From Gammaproteobacteria bacterium (GTDB lineage Bacteria > Pseudomonadota > Gammaproteobacteria > Coxiellales > Coxiellaceae), in the NCBI GenBank assembly GCA_023266215.1, contig JAHFRQ010000001.1, positions 370,110 through 434,109 of the forward strand: 64,000 nucleotides of DNA, in the 5' to 3' direction. Numbering within the stretch: position 1 is the first letter of the stretch; each line of letters opens with the position of its first letter. The notes under the pieces were generated by a model, which was given only the letters and a program-made list of their open reading frames with translations, made no database searches and had not been told where the DNA came from. The position numbers and the translations under genes were made by a program. Below, in pieces: positions 1-9,017 of this stretch.

Positions 1-7
1 TTTATTT

Positions 8-95
8 TGCAATACCGTGTTTTTGATAAAACAAGCGTAATAACTAACTTTCTCGCGAAACAAACCGAAACACGTAAGCCATCAAAAATAATCCG
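8..95. repeat. dispersed repeat R1, copy 1
   Basis: This stretch begins with GCAATACCGTGTTTTTGAT and matches 62480-62571 over about 85 bases with few differences. A shorter fragment of the same family lies at about 61606-61630. The copy runs straight into a copy of repeat R2. The frame open across it has no recognisable protein, so I treat it as a non-coding dispersed repeat. Function unknown. Confidence 0.75.
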
Positions 96-145
96 CTCAT
101 TGCGCCTTGAGCACAAGGCTTCAGTCGCGGTTCTTTCTGTTACGC
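84..145 (+). repeat. dispersed palindromic repeat R2, degenerate copy
   Basis: It contains the core AATCCGCTCATTGCGCCTTG, a GCCTTG/CAAGGC hairpin with the loop AGCA, and the right flank GCGGTTCTTTC. Other copies are at 17392-17464, 22118-22190, 44206-44263, 44285-44346 and 61817-61877. The outer arm CTATTGG is missing here. The sequence from 146 to 245 holds no gene I can support. Confidence 0.75.
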
Positions 146-245
146 CCATACCGAGGTGTTGCTACAGTCTTTGCCAATTACGTACGATTATGCTAGCTTA
201 CGTAAATTATGTAATTTGACATAATTGGACGTAATCCCAAGCATC

Positions 246-1181
246 ATGCCCTGGCAACCCACAGCAAGTATTGACAATATTAAACGTCGCGCAGAATTGT
301 ATAAAAATATTCGCGCATTTTTTGCGTCTAAAAATATTCTAGAAGTTGAGACGCCGCTATTGTGTCAGCACACAGTGACTGATTGTCATATCGATAGTTT
401 TGCACTTGAAAATAAATCACGTTTTTTGCAAACCTCACCTGAATATGCGATGAAAAGATTAATTGCAGCGGGTTCTGGCTCTATTTATCAAATTTGCAAA
501 TCGTTTAGAAACGGCGAGTCTGGGAAAAAACACAACCCTGAATTTACCATGTTAGAATGGTATCGAATTGGTTTTGATCATCATGATTTAATGAATGAAA
601 TAGATGAATTATTGCAGTTTATTTTAAAATCACAGCCTGCTGAAAAAATTACTTATCGCGAATTATTTTTAAAATTTTTAAATATTGATTTTTTTAAAGC
701 TGATTTAAGTCAATTAAAAAAAATTATCTTAGATAATAATATTGAAATTAATGTGGATGCAATTGATTTTGACGCTGCGCTGCAAATTTTATTAACTCAT
801 TTAATTGAACACAAGCTCGGATTCGATAAACCCTTATTTTTATACGACTTTCCAATATCCCAAGCCGCATTAGCCAAAATTCGCGGCGGTGAATTTCCCG
901 TTGCAGAGCGATTTGAGTTATATATTAACGGCATTGAAATCGCCAACGGATTTCATGAGCTGACAGATCCTGCGGAACAACAAAAAAGATTTTCGAAAGA
1001 TCAAGATAAAAGACGAGAAAATAAAAAATTTATTCCAGAGATAGATCAGCACTTTATTGCATCTTTAAATTCTTTACCCAATTGCGCTGGCGTTGCAATC
1101 GGGCTGGATAGATTATTAATGTATTGTGCCGATACAAAAAATATTCAAGATGTCATTTGTTTTCCGTGGGAGTCTGCGTAA
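246..1181 (+). CDS. epmA: EF-P--(R)-beta-lysine ligase EpmA (PoxA/GenX)
   Basis: A lysyl-tRNA synthetase-like class II enzyme that attaches (R)-beta-lysine to a conserved lysine of elongation factor P. It is about 311 aa, the size expected for EpmA, and lacks the N-terminal anticodon-binding domain of LysS. The start MPWQPTASI resembles the family N-terminus (WQPSASI). Class II motifs are visible as VETPLLCQ near the N-terminus, FRNGESGKKHNPEFTMLEWY (motif 2) and GVAIGLDRLLMY (motif 3). An in-frame TTG at 225 would add seven residues, but ATG 246 fits the family better. The 3' end overlaps the convergent ATPase gene by 29 bases. Confidence 0.93.
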   Translation: MPWQPTASIDNIKRRAELYKNIRAFFASKNILEVETPLLCQHTVTDCHIDSFALENKSRFLQTSPEYAMKRLIAAGSGSIYQICKSFRNGESGKKHNPEFTMLEWYRIGFDHHDLMNEIDELLQFILKSQPAEKITYRELFLKFLNIDFFKADLSQLKKIILDNNIEINVDAIDFDAALQILLTHLIEHKLGFDKPLFLYDFPISQAALAKIRGGEFPVAERFELYINGIEIANGFHELTDPAEQQKRFSKDQDKRRENKKFIPEIDQHFIASLNSLPNCAGVAIGLDRLLMYCADTKNIQDVICFPWESA

Positions 1182-2622
1182 ATGCAAAGACAGCGTGATT
1201 GTGCAGTAGCTCACTAAAATCAATTATTTTAGAAAAATAGTTGCTGTCAACAACATCCTCAGTTACACCGTTAACGTGAATCAAAACAGGCCGGCATGAA
1301 AAACCTTTGGGTCGCCTCAGTCGATCTATTTTTTGCTGTACTTCTTCAATAATATCAATGCCGATTAAATTTTTAGAAAATTTTATCTCGCAAATATACA
1401 GATTCTCAAATTTTGCCTGTACCATATAATCGATCTGACAACCACGCTGAATAGATGTCTTTCTCTGAAAGAAGGGATTTTCACAAATGATGTCATCAGC
1501 GCGAATTCCCATTGCGCGATGCAACAACGGTCGATTATTCAAGACAAGATTTTCGAACTGAAAACCCATCATGCTGTACCACTGCGGCAAAGATGCGACT
1601 GATTTTATAGCAAACGCATTCCTTTCTATTTTGCTCATATTTTTTTCTATATATTTTAAATAAAAGCGTAAATAATTATCCGACAAACGATACTTTCTTA
1701 ATTCTGAGTCCTCACCATTTTCTAAATTCCAGGCATGATCTTGTGCGATAAATCCTGCTAATGTCAGCTCATTGAGATATTCAGAAATGCGTCCACTTTC
1801 CTTAATATTAAGTGCATTATAAAGCTCATCTTTTTCAAGCGGTCCATTGACCAATGCGCGAATTATTTTTTTATATCGCGCTGATTTTCTTAAAAAAATA
1901 TCTGAAAATATTCTTTCAAATTCATCAACCAAAAATCCACCTTTGGTAAAGCACAATCGTGTAATATTAGCTTCTGCACTGTCATGCGGTAGAATTTCCT
2001 CAAGATATTTTGGTATGCCGCCCGTAACAGAGAGCAACTTAAATTTTTCATATCCTGAAATATTGCTTGGCCAAAATTTATTGCAATCAAATAATGGTAA
2101 TTCATGTAGCGTTTGTGTAAAAGAAATTCGCCCAACAAATCCGGTGCTGCTTAAGATATTTTTTTCTATCCAGCTGGATGCCGAACCACAGAGAGCAAAA
2201 ATAAGCTGATCATTTTTCCTGAGTTGCAAATCCCAGAAATTTTTTATTTTTCCTAAAAAAGTAGCATCTTTAGATCCCATCCATGATATTTCATCAAACA
2301 GGATTAATATTTTTCCTGTTTTAACGCGCTCACCAATAGCAAAAAATGCGTCGCTCCAGTCATCATAATAGGCTTTAGCAGTTTTAAACTCACGTGCGAT
2401 CTGCCTTGAAAACTCATCGAGCTGTTGTTCCGCTGTTGTTTTCTCACCGGGTGGCAACCCCGCAAATGCGTAGTAATGATCAAAGTGTCGACCAAACTCT
2501 TCTATTAGGCGACTTTTTCCAATACGACGCCTTCCTTTTATCACCAAAAATGAAGCTGACTTCTTTTTCGATAGTTCCAGCAACTGCTGTAACTCATTGT
2601 TTCTTCCGATAAATTTTGTCAT
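1153..2622 (-). CDS. AAA ATPase with C-terminal nuclease-like domain (ATPase_2/DUF234 type), locus 1
   Basis: A 489-aa P-loop ATPase of a widespread accessory family whose role is not established. Walker A is GRRRIGKS at residues 30-37 and Walker B is ILILFDE with the acidic pair at 110-111. The C-terminus carries D398 and ExK (E412, K414), the signature of a PD-(D/E)XK restriction-nuclease fold. Whether it cuts DNA is inference. The start codon lies one base from a palindromic repeat at 2624-2661, so the promoter or leader is probably the operator. The gene runs tail-to-tail into epmA and overlaps its last codons, which suggests insertion at the 3' end of a core gene. It is a homologue of the ATPase at 46615. 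Confidence 0.8.
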   Translation of the reverse strand: MTKFIGRNNELQQLLELSKKKSASFLVIKGRRRIGKSRLIEEFGRHFDHYYAFAGLPPGEKTTAEQQLDEFSRQIAREFKTAKAYYDDWSDAFFAIGERVKTGKILILFDEISWMGSKDATFLGKIKNFWDLQLRKNDQLIFALCGSASSWIEKNILSSTGFVGRISFTQTLHELPLFDCNKFWPSNISGYEKFKLLSVTGGIPKYLEEILPHDSAEANITRLCFTKGGFLVDEFERIFSDIFLRKSARYKKIIRALVNGPLEKDELYNALNIKESGRISEYLNELTLAGFIAQDHAWNLENGEDSELRKYRLSDNYLRFYLKYIEKNMSKIERNAFAIKSVASLPQWYSMMGFQFENLVLNNRPLLHRAMGIRADDIICENPFFQRKTSIQRGCQIDYMVQAKFENLYICEIKFSKNLIGIDIIEEVQQKIDRLRRPKGFSCRPVLIHVNGVTEDVVDSNYFSKIIDFSELLHNHAVFAFTQTPTENK

Positions 2623-2623
2623 C

Positions 2624-2682
2624 TGGGGCCGTATAAGCTGAAAAGTTGTTTATAGGCCCCATTATATGGGTTAATTATGGGG
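2624..2682. promoter_or_regulatory. palindromic operator/promoter of ATPase locus 1
   Basis: The arms TGGGGCCGTATAA (2624-2636) and TTATAGGCCCCA (2650-2661) form an inverted repeat with one base missing from one arm. A second inverted repeat, CCCCAT (2657-2662) with ATGGGG (2677-2682), overlaps it. The region lies immediately upstream of the leftward ATPase gene. It fits an autoregulatory operator or a structured leader; this role is inferred. Confidence 0.55.
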
Positions 2683-2699
2683 ATGTAAATCAACAAATC

Positions 2700-3539
2700 T
2701 CATTTAAAATCCCCAATCTTAACCCCCACCTTCAACTGACTTTCTGCTTTTAAATTTTCATCCCAGGCGATTTTATTTTGCTCAGTTAAAATAATAATAG
2801 TTGAGCCCAAACGAAAATGTCCTAGCTCATCACCGCGCTCTAAAATAATATGCTGATTTGCATAAAGCCACTGCTGAACTTCGCGCGGCTTTTTGGGTGC
2901 AACAACACCGTGAGATAAAATAGAGATACTGCCGACAATCATAGCGCCAACGGCGATTACTGCAACATCCCCGATCGCTGTTTCAAAAACACAGATGACT
3001 CTCTCGTTGCGCGCAAATAAATTTGAAACGCTCTTAACTGCCTTTGCATTAACAGAAAACAAACTGCCGGGTACATAAATCATTTTCTTTAATTTGCCTG
3101 CGATTGGCATGTGAAAGCGATGATAATCTTTGGGTGATAAATACGCTGTTAGAAAATTCCCATTGTGAAATTTTGAGCTCAGACTAAGATCACCGCCGCA
3201 TAAATCTTTAAGATTAAAATAATGATTCTTAGCTTGTAACAATTGATCTTGTTCAATAACACCTATTTCACTTACACAGCCATCCACGGGTGAAATTAAG
3301 CTATTTTTATCATGACAAATCGGCCTTGCGCCTTCTTTTAATTCACGCGTGAAAAAATCATTAAAGCTTGAAAAATTTTGATAATCAGCAATTTTTGCCT
3401 CCTGCATATTGACTTTATAATGCTGAATAAATTGCTTGATGGCATATCGCGTCAATCTGCCCAAACGCGCATTGGCCAACGATCCCAAGGTTTTTGATAT
3501 AAAATGCTGCGGTAAAATTTTTTGTAAGCCTGCTTTCAT
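2700..3539 (-). CDS. psd: phosphatidylserine decarboxylase proenzyme
   Basis: Converts phosphatidylserine to phosphatidylethanolamine at the inner membrane. The 279-aa length is normal. The autocleavage motif LGST (residues 244-247, in HFRLGSTIII) would generate the pyruvoyl prosthetic group on the small alpha chain. Other family blocks are FNDFFTREL near residue 60, SPVDG near 88 and LSPKDYHRFHMPI near 137. The gene is transcribed divergently from cca, with 49 bases between the starts. Confidence 0.95.
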   Translation of the reverse strand: MKAGLQKILPQHFISKTLGSLANARLGRLTRYAIKQFIQHYKVNMQEAKIADYQNFSSFNDFFTRELKEGARPICHDKNSLISPVDGCVSEIGVIEQDQLLQAKNHYFNLKDLCGGDLSLSSKFHNGNFLTAYLSPKDYHRFHMPIAGKLKKMIYVPGSLFSVNAKAVKSVSNLFARNERVICVFETAIGDVAVIAVGAMIVGSISILSHGVVAPKKPREVQQWLYANQHIILERGDELGHFRLGSTIIILTEQNKIAWDENLKAESQLKVGVKIGDFK

Positions 3540-3588
3540 GGTAAAATTGCCTCAAATTTGTAGCGTAAAGTGCAAGAGGATACCACAG

Positions 3589-4674
3589 TTGAAGATCTAT
3601 TTAGTAGGCGGCGCAGTTCGGGATGAATTATTGGGTCGACCCGTCAAGGAGCGTGACTTTGTTGTTGTTGGCTCGAGCCCTGAAGAACTCATTACTGCGG
3701 GCTTTCAGCCGGTAGGCAAAGACTTTCCTGTCTTTTTGCATCCCAAAACGCACGAAGAATATGCGCTAGCTCGCACCGAACGCAAAACAGGTCGCGGCTA
3801 TAAGGGCTTTCATTTTTACACCTCGCCCGACGTAACGCTAGAAGAAGACCTAGAACGGCGAGACCTAACCATTAACGCCATGGCAAAATCAGAATCGGGT
3901 GAATTAGTTGATCTATTTAAAGGCCAAGCTGACTTAAAATCAAAATACTTAAAACATGTCTCGCCTGCTTTTTCAGAAGATCCCGTTCGCGTTTTACGCA
4001 TTGCGCGATTTGCAGCATTACTGCCTGATTTTACAGTACACCCCAAAACAAATGATCTCATGAAACACATGGTTGAAAATGGTGAGATTAATGCATTGGT
4101 TTCAGAGCGCGTCTGGAAAGAATTATCGCGAGCATTAGAGAACGAAAATCCGAATCGATTTTTTGACGTGCTCAGTGATTGCAATGCTTTAAAAATTTTA
4201 TTCCCTGCATTGCTCGAAAACCATCAAGGCTTTGATGCATTAAAGCGCGCGACTAGCTTATCAAAAGAAGCATCTGTTCGGTTTGCTGCTTTGCTATTTA
4301 ATTTAAATATCAGCAATATGAAATTAATTTTTACTCGATATCGCGTACCCAAGGATTTTTCTGAGTTGGCTTTATTGGTATCAAAACACTATTCACATTA
4401 CCTTAATTTAGATACTCAAAATCCAAAGGCTATTTTAGATTTATTAAAATCAGTTGATGGCTTAAGGCGCAAAGAGCGATTGCTCGAATTTATATTAAGC
4501 TGTCGGGCAATTAATACTGACAACATCAATCACACTGCTATTTTATTAACAGCATTAGATGCGGCTAAGAAAGTTGATATTAAATTATTACTCGATCAGC
4601 AATTGCAGGGCTTAGATTTTGCCAATGCACTGTATGACTTGCAATTGGAAGCAATTAAATGTTCCATACGTTAA
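3589..4674 (+). CDS. cca: CCA-adding enzyme (tRNA nucleotidyltransferase), short form
   Basis: Adds or repairs the CCA end of tRNAs, which is needed here because the tRNA-Gln at 24586 does not encode CCA. The start is TTG 3589, preceded by AGAGGA eight bases upstream, and gives the family start LKIYLVGGAVRDELLGR. The nucleotidyltransferase DxD-type motif (KERDFVVVG) and RRDLTINAMA are present. It has 361 residues, against about 410 for E. coli Cca. The HD phosphohydrolase motif expected in the C-terminal half (HDxGK) is absent; FNLNIS stands at that position. So it probably retains nucleotidyltransferase activity but lacks the HD phosphatase/phosphodiesterase activity. Confidence 0.92.
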   Translation: MKIYLVGGAVRDELLGRPVKERDFVVVGSSPEELITAGFQPVGKDFPVFLHPKTHEEYALARTERKTGRGYKGFHFYTSPDVTLEEDLERRDLTINAMAKSESGELVDLFKGQADLKSKYLKHVSPAFSEDPVRVLRIARFAALLPDFTVHPKTNDLMKHMVENGEINALVSERVWKELSRALENENPNRFFDVLSDCNALKILFPALLENHQGFDALKRATSLSKEASVRFAALLFNLNISNMKLIFTRYRVPKDFSELALLVSKHYSHYLNLDTQNPKAILDLLKSVDGLRRKERLLEFILSCRAINTDNINHTAILLTALDAAKKVDIKLLLDQQLQGLDFANALYDLQLEAIKCSIR

Positions 4675-5102
4675 AATTTTTACATGTTTTTTTTGGCACT
4701 TTATTTTTAGGCGGACTCCTATTTTCATCTGTTTTTTTAAGTTATTTTATTGCTGTTAAAAATAATGCTAAATTATTAAACTTATTAAAATTTTCATTTG
4801 TATTAGATGTATTTTTTGCAATTTTAATTATAAATCAATTTATAACGGGTACTTTATTAGTTCATCAAGCTGATTATACTTTTAGAACATTGTGGATCGA
4901 TGCGGCTTATATTTTTTTATCCCTCACGACTATTTTACTGGCGTGTGCTTTTTTGATTAAGCTTAATCATTATCGCGCTATTTTAGTAAATCAAGCAATT
5001 GCATTTAAATTTAAGAAAACTTTTTTTTGTTTCAATTTTTTAATAATTACTATAATTATTTTTATAATTAGAGATGCTGTTTTGAAATCAACGCTGCTGT
5101 AA
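4659..5102 (+). CDS. small integral membrane protein (DUF2269-like)
   Basis: A 147-aa protein with four hydrophobic segments, starting MFHTLKFLHVFFGTLFLGGLLFSS. The pattern of a histidine in helix 1 and a GG in its middle resembles the DUF2269 family of predicted membrane proteins. The gene overlaps the end of cca by 16 bases and is followed 10 bases later by a similar gene, so cca and both membrane genes are probably co-transcribed. The biochemical role is unknown. Confidence 0.7.
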   Translation: MFHTLKFLHVFFGTLFLGGLLFSSVFLSYFIAVKNNAKLLNLLKFSFVLDVFFAILIINQFITGTLLVHQADYTFRTLWIDAAYIFLSLTTILLACAFLIKLNHYRAILVNQAIAFKFKKTFFCFNFLIITIIIFIIRDAVLKSTLL

Positions 5103-5112
5103 GAAAAAAATT

Positions 5113-5508
5113 ATGCATTATTTTTTAATCAAAATTATTCATGTGGTTTCGGCTGCCATTTTATTGGGCGGTGGATTATTTTTATTTTTATATTGCCTGT
5201 ATGATTCGCAACAAGCCTTTAAATTTGCGCTTAAAGTCAATTTATGGGTAATTGCGCCAGCTGGTTTTTTTCAATTATTATCTGGCTTTGCGATGATTTA
5301 TTTAAAATTATCTTATTTCTCCTCAAGTTGGATAGCGGGCGTATTAGCAGGTTACGCTGTCAGCACACTATGTTGGCTATCGGGTATTGCCATATTAGAA
5401 AAAGCAACGGAGCGTCGCTATTTTGTTATCTGGATTGTTTTATGCATTATTGCTTTTTTGGGCTTAGCAATGGTTTATGATCTAATGACTCTGCCGGTGT
5501 TACCTTAG
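5113..5508 (+). CDS. small integral membrane protein (DUF2269-like), paralogue
   Basis: A 131-aa protein with four predicted transmembrane segments. Its start, IKIIHVVSAAILLGGGLFLF, is similar in layout to the preceding gene, so the two look like a tandem pair, perhaps a heterodimeric membrane unit. The last 62 bases overlap the convergent cytochrome c gene. No catalytic motif is recognised. Proximity to the oxidase operon may hint at a respiratory role, but this is inference only. Confidence 0.7.
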   Translation: MHYFLIKIIHVVSAAILLGGGLFLFLYCLYDSQQAFKFALKVNLWVIAPAGFFQLLSGFAMIYLKLSYFSSSWIAGVLAGYAVSTLCWLSGIAILEKATERRYFVIWIVLCIIAFLGLAMVYDLMTLPVLP

Positions 5509-5917
5509 TTTTTCTAAGCATATACAAAATCGCTTGCTTTATTAAATCATCACTGCATTCAAAACAACCGCCGCGCGCAGGCATCGCTTTAATGCCGTTA
5601 TCGGCTGTGCTGAGTAATTTTTTCATGCTCCAATTTATATATTTATTCCAGGCTTTTTTATTGCCTATGGTAGGTGCATTAACCGGAATAATCGGATTAT
5701 TGCTATGACATGAACTGCAATATTGTAAATAAATTTTCTCGCCCGCGTTGGGGTCATGCTTTAAAGTTGAAACAAAAGAAACGGGATTATGCAAAACCAA
5801 TTCAGGCTGAATGTATTTTAATGCTGGTGCTGATTTTTGATGCTGAATATAAAGGGATAATAGAAAACCAGAGATTCCAGCTACCATTAAAATTAATATA
5901 AAAACCCAGCATTTCAT
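5447..5917 (-). CDS. membrane-anchored monohaem cytochrome c (cytochrome c5-like)
   Basis: A 156-aa protein with an uncleaved N-terminal hydrophobic anchor (residues 5-22) and one haem-binding site, CSSCH. The axial Met is probably in KAMPARGGCFECSDD, which also carries the extra Cys pair typical of cytochrome c5/c555. It is the last gene of the leftward oxidase operon; its start overlaps the thioredoxin-like gene by 4 bases. It may deliver electrons to the aa3-type oxidase, which is inference from position. The 3' end overlaps the membrane protein gene on the other strand. Confidence 0.85.
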   Translation of the reverse strand: MKCWVFILILMVAGISGFLLSLYIQHQKSAPALKYIQPELVLHNPVSFVSTLKHDPNAGEKIYLQYCSSCHSNNPIIPVNAPTIGNKKAWNKYINWSMKKLLSTADNGIKAMPARGGCFECSDDLIKQAILYMLRKTKVTPAESLDHKPLLSPKKQ

Positions 5918-6378
5918 GGATTTTTCATCGCTTGATTTAAAGTAAGTAAAGTCTGCGGGCCCAATAATGTTTTCACTAATTGTCCAGATGGATTAATGAC
6001 AAATGTAGTTGGCACAACAGCAACATCAGCTAGCTTTAATGCGGTGTCTGGATTTTCTAATAAAACGGGAAACTGTATTTGTAGATTTTTCACTACAATC
6101 ATTATTTTAGAATTGGGCAATCCGTCGTAATTGACACCCAATATAATAATATTATTATTTTTATTATTTTTATAAAATTGATTAAGAACCGGTAATTCTG
6201 CCATGCAAGAATGGCACCAGGTCGCCCAATAATTAATAAAAATCCACTTGCCGTGCAACTTCGAAAATTGAATCGTCTGGCCTTGGTTGTCTTGAAAAAC
6301 AGCTTCTGATTTTTCTTGGTGGCAAGCAGATAATAATGCTGTGATGCAAAATACGCTTAAAATCAATATTTTTTTCAT
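5914..6378 (-). CDS. TlpA/ResA-like thioredoxin-fold lipoprotein
   Basis: A 154-aa periplasm-facing thiol-disulphide protein. It has a lipoprotein signal with lipobox LLSAC and a thioredoxin-like active site WATWCHSC, followed by the cis-proline region VPTTFVINPSG. In oxidase operons such proteins reduce the CuA-site cysteines of subunit II or the CXXCH of apocytochrome c. The placement between SCO and cytochrome c supports that role. It overlaps both neighbours by 4 bases (ATGA-type coupling). Confidence 0.88.
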   Translation of the reverse strand: MKKILILSVFCITALLSACHQEKSEAVFQDNQGQTIQFSKLHGKWIFINYWATWCHSCMAELPVLNQFYKNNKNNNIIILGVNYDGLPNSKIMIVVKNLQIQFPVLLENPDTALKLADVAVVPTTFVINPSGQLVKTLLGPQTLLTLNQAMKNP

Positions 6379-7046
6379 TGAAATTTCTTTCCGTACACCG
6401 ACGATAAAATTGCTTCATAATCATGCGCCATCACGGAAGCTTTGTGCGGATAAGCAAAAAAAGCGCGTAGCTTTCCATTAGGGTCAACTAACATGACTTC
6501 CGCACTGTGGCTCATGGTGTAACTTCCATCGGGCGAGACAATTTTGGCATATACAACATTTAATTGATCAGCTATTTCTTTTGTTGCAGCAGGCGTTCCG
6601 TTCAGCCCTACAAAACTTTTGTTAAAAGTCGTCACATATTCTTTCATTTTAGCAACGGTGTCGCGCTCTGGATCAACCGATACCATCACAACCTGCGGTA
6701 TTAAATTGGCAGGTAATTGTGCGCGCAATATCGTATCCATTCTGTTTAAAGCAGCAAGCGATGTTGGGCATGCTAGCGGACAATTGGTAAATCCAAAAAA
6801 CATCATCGTCCAATGATTTTTTAAGTTATTTAATGTAAAGGGCTGATTATTGCCATCGGTCAGCGTGAATGACGAAATAGTGCGCGGCTTATCTAATACC
6901 GTACCATCTATTTTTACTGCTGTATGCAGAGTGAAATTTTTAGTCACGCCCACTGCCGGATGTTTTATTTTATAAAAAAAAGTGCCCGCAATAATCAGCG
7001 CAACAAAAAATAATAAAATTAATGACAAACGTGTATTTTTATTCAT
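6375..7046 (-). CDS. SCO1/SenC copper chaperone
   Basis: Delivers copper or redox equivalents to the CuA centre of cytochrome oxidase subunit II. The 223-aa protein has an N-terminal membrane anchor (LSLILLFFVALIIAGTFFY), the CPxxCP copper motif in NCPLACPTS and the distal ligand His in YTMSHSAEVMLVDP. It is coupled to the downstream thioredoxin-like gene by a 4-base overlap and follows ctaB by 21 bases. Confidence 0.93.
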   Translation of the reverse strand: MNKNTRLSLILLFFVALIIAGTFFYKIKHPAVGVTKNFTLHTAVKIDGTVLDKPRTISSFTLTDGNNQPFTLNNLKNHWTMMFFGFTNCPLACPTSLAALNRMDTILRAQLPANLIPQVVMVSVDPERDTVAKMKEYVTTFNKSFVGLNGTPAATKEIADQLNVVYAKIVSPDGSYTMSHSAEVMLVDPNGKLRAFFAYPHKASVMAHDYEAILSSVYGKKFQ

Positions 7047-7067
7047 AAGACTTCTCGCTTTAAAAAA

Positions 7068-7967
7068 TTAAGTAATATAATGATCGACCAATAAAGCTAC
7101 AAATAACAATAATAAATAAATAATAGAATATTTAAAAACGCCCATAGCCACAACTGGATTATCAGTGCGCATTAATTTAATGGCTAAAAAAATAAAATAT
7201 AGGTCCAAAAAAATAACGCTGTATAAATATATCCAGCTCGACATTTTAATGACAAATGGTAACACTGAAATGGCTGATAACAAAACAGTGTAGAGCAAAA
7301 TATTTAATTTTGTATAACCAACGCTATGCGTAATCGGCAACATAGGTACTTTGGCTTTAGCATATTCATCCACGCGATAAATCGCCAGCGCCCAAAAATG
7401 CGGCGGTGTCCACGCAAAAATAATTAGCAATAGAACCAAAGCGCCGGGATCAATGTGATTCGTCACTGCAACCCAGCCTAACAAGGGCGGCGCCGCACCA
7501 GCAAATCCACCGATCACAATATTCTGTGATGTTTGATATTTTAAATATAAAGTATAAATAACAGCGTAACCAATTAAAGTCAGAAAAGTTAAATAAGCGG
7601 TTAATGCATTCACATAATAGATTAAAATAAATAATCCTAGCACGCACAGAATCCCTGAAAAAATTGATGCTTGCTGTGTTGATATTTTGCCTTGCGCAAC
7701 CGGTCGATTAGCAGTGCGGCACATCAACTGATCAATACGCCTGTCCATGAGGTGATTAATCGCTGCAGCGCTGCCTGCCATCAAAGCAATGCCTAGATTT
7801 CCAAAAATAAAAATAACCCAAGAAAGCGGCGTTACAATCGAACTTGCCAAACACATTCCAACAATCGATGTTAAAATCATCAGCAACACAACGCGCGGCT
7901 TGCATAATTCTAAGTAATCATAAAATCGTTCAAAAAAACGCGATGGTAAAATTAATTCGGCTCTCAT
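7068..7967 (-). CDS. ctaB: protohaem IX farnesyltransferase (haem O synthase)
   Basis: An integral membrane prenyltransferase that makes haem O from protohaem. It has 299 aa and multiple membrane helices. The UbiA-superfamily Asp-rich motif is in [19 protein letters not shown], and a second block ([20 protein letters not shown]) is diagnostic of CyoE/CtaB. It overlaps ctaA by 4 bases. Product haem O feeds CtaA, which matches an aa3-type oxidase. Confidence 0.96.
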   Translation of the reverse strand: MRAELILPSRFFERFYDYLELCKPRVVLLMILTSIVGMCLASSIVTPLSWVIFIFGNLGIALMAGSAAAINHLMDRRIDQLMCRTANRPVAQGKISTQQASIFSGILCVLGLFILIYYVNALTAYLTFLTLIGYAVIYTLYLKYQTSQNIVIGGFAGAAPPLLGWVAVTNHIDPGALVLLLIIFAWTPPHFWALAIYRVDEYAKAKVPMLPITHSVGYTKLNILLYTVLLSAISVLPFVIKMSSWIYLYSVIFLDLYFIFLAIKLMRTDNPVVAMGVFKYSIIYLLLLFVALLVDHYIT

Positions 7968-8956
7968 AGTTTTCTCACACTATTTTTATAATACAAAAAA
8001 TGATTCAACGTCACCAGGCAAAGTAATAAAATCGCTGCAAATAGGTTGTGTAGAATAGAAATAGTGACTGGGCGCTGAAACAATACATTAGAAACACCTA
8101 AGCAAATCTGGATAAGTAAAATCAATAATGCCAGCTTCATTATTTTTCGCAATCTTGGGTTATATCTCGCTTTAAAAAACAAAAGAAAAATAAATAGCGA
8201 AGTAATTAAAGCGCCAAATCGATGCGTCATTTGTATGGTCATGCGCGCTGCATCGCTTAACACACCGCCTTCATAATTAGTGCCAATGGGTGATAATAAA
8301 TTAAACGCGGATTTAAAATGATAGGCCAAAGGCACAGCAGCATGACAAAACGGAAATCCATGACAAATAAGCGCGGCATAGTTAGTACTGGTCCATGCAC
8401 CTAAGCTAATTTGAAGCAGCACAACAATCAGCGTAATCAGCGCAAAAATGCGCAACCTTTTTTCTGAACTGCTGGGTGTAATTAAAACATTCGGCTGTCT
8501 GCATCTTAGATGAATCAACCATAATAAACTGAGCAATAACATACCGCCCATTAAATGCTGCGTCACAATGATGGGTAATAATTTGAGCGTAACCGTCCAC
8601 ATTCCCAAGGTAATTTGATAAATCACGAGCGCAAACAGCAATAGAGAAATAATCAAAAATTGAAATCCGCGCTTAACAGAAATTAATGCCGATAAAAAAG
8701 TAATTGCTAAAATAAATATGCCGAGTGTTCCTGCAACAGCGCGATGAATCATTTCTGCGTCCGCTTTGTGTGTTATTGCAGGCGAAAGATTATTCGGCAC
8801 GGTCAAATGACCGTAACAACCTGGCCAATCGGGACAACCTAGCCCTGCGTTATTCAGCCTTGTGTAAGCACCCAAGCCTATCACAATAAAAGTTAATATG
8901 ACTGCCAGAAAGCTTAATATAGCTAAATACTGTGTTAATTTTAGATTATTAAACAC
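7964..8956 (-). CDS. ctaA: haem A synthase (CtaA/COX15 type)
   Basis: Oxidises haem O to haem A. It is a 330-aa protein with eight membrane segments; conserved pieces include [21 protein letters not shown], shown here in part as LGCPDWPGC, and [10 protein letters not shown] with the haem-ligand His. The start codon is GTG at 8956. The only good ribosome-binding sequence (GGGTGAGGG, six bases upstream) lies within a dispersed REP-like repeat at 8957-9017. It is part of the oxidase operon. Confidence 0.94.
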   Translation of the reverse strand: MFNNLKLTQYLAILSFLAVILTFIVIGLGAYTRLNNAGLGCPDWPGCYGHLTVPNNLSPAITHKADAEMIHRAVAGTLGIFILAITFLSALISVKRGFQFLIISLLLFALVIYQITLGMWTVTLKLLPIIVTQHLMGGMLLLSLLWLIHLRCRQPNVLITPSSSEKRLRIFALITLIVVLLQISLGAWTSTNYAALICHGFPFCHAAVPLAYHFKSAFNLLSPIGTNYEGGVLSDAARMTIQMTHRFGALITSLFIFLLFFKARYNPRLRKIMKLALLILLIQICLGVSNVLFQRPVTISILHNLFAAILLLCLVTLNHFLYYKNSVRKL

Positions 8957-9017
8957 AAAAAACCCTCACCCTAACCCTCTCCCGCGTCGCGCAAAGCGCT
9001 TGCGGGAGAGGGAACTT
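8957..9017. repeat. REP-like palindromic repeat R4 inside the oxidase operon
   Basis: CCCTCACCCTAACCCTCTCCCG, given here as CCCTCACCCTAACC, is followed by a hairpin between CCCTCTCCCGC and GCGGGAGAGGG. Related copies are at 58240-58301 and 61735-61797. Read leftward, the element encodes the final residues of SURF1 (RKRFARRGRGLG then TGA) and supplies the Shine-Dalgarno sequence of ctaA. See the separate finding. Confidence 0.85.

Noticed and set aside
7..219. 70-codon ORF at the window start
   Set aside because: It lies entirely in repeats R1 and R2 and unrelated AT-rich DNA, without RBS or recognisable protein.
225..245. Upstream TTG start for epmA
   Set aside because: It would add seven residues before the family start MPWQPTASI; ATG 246 fits homologues.
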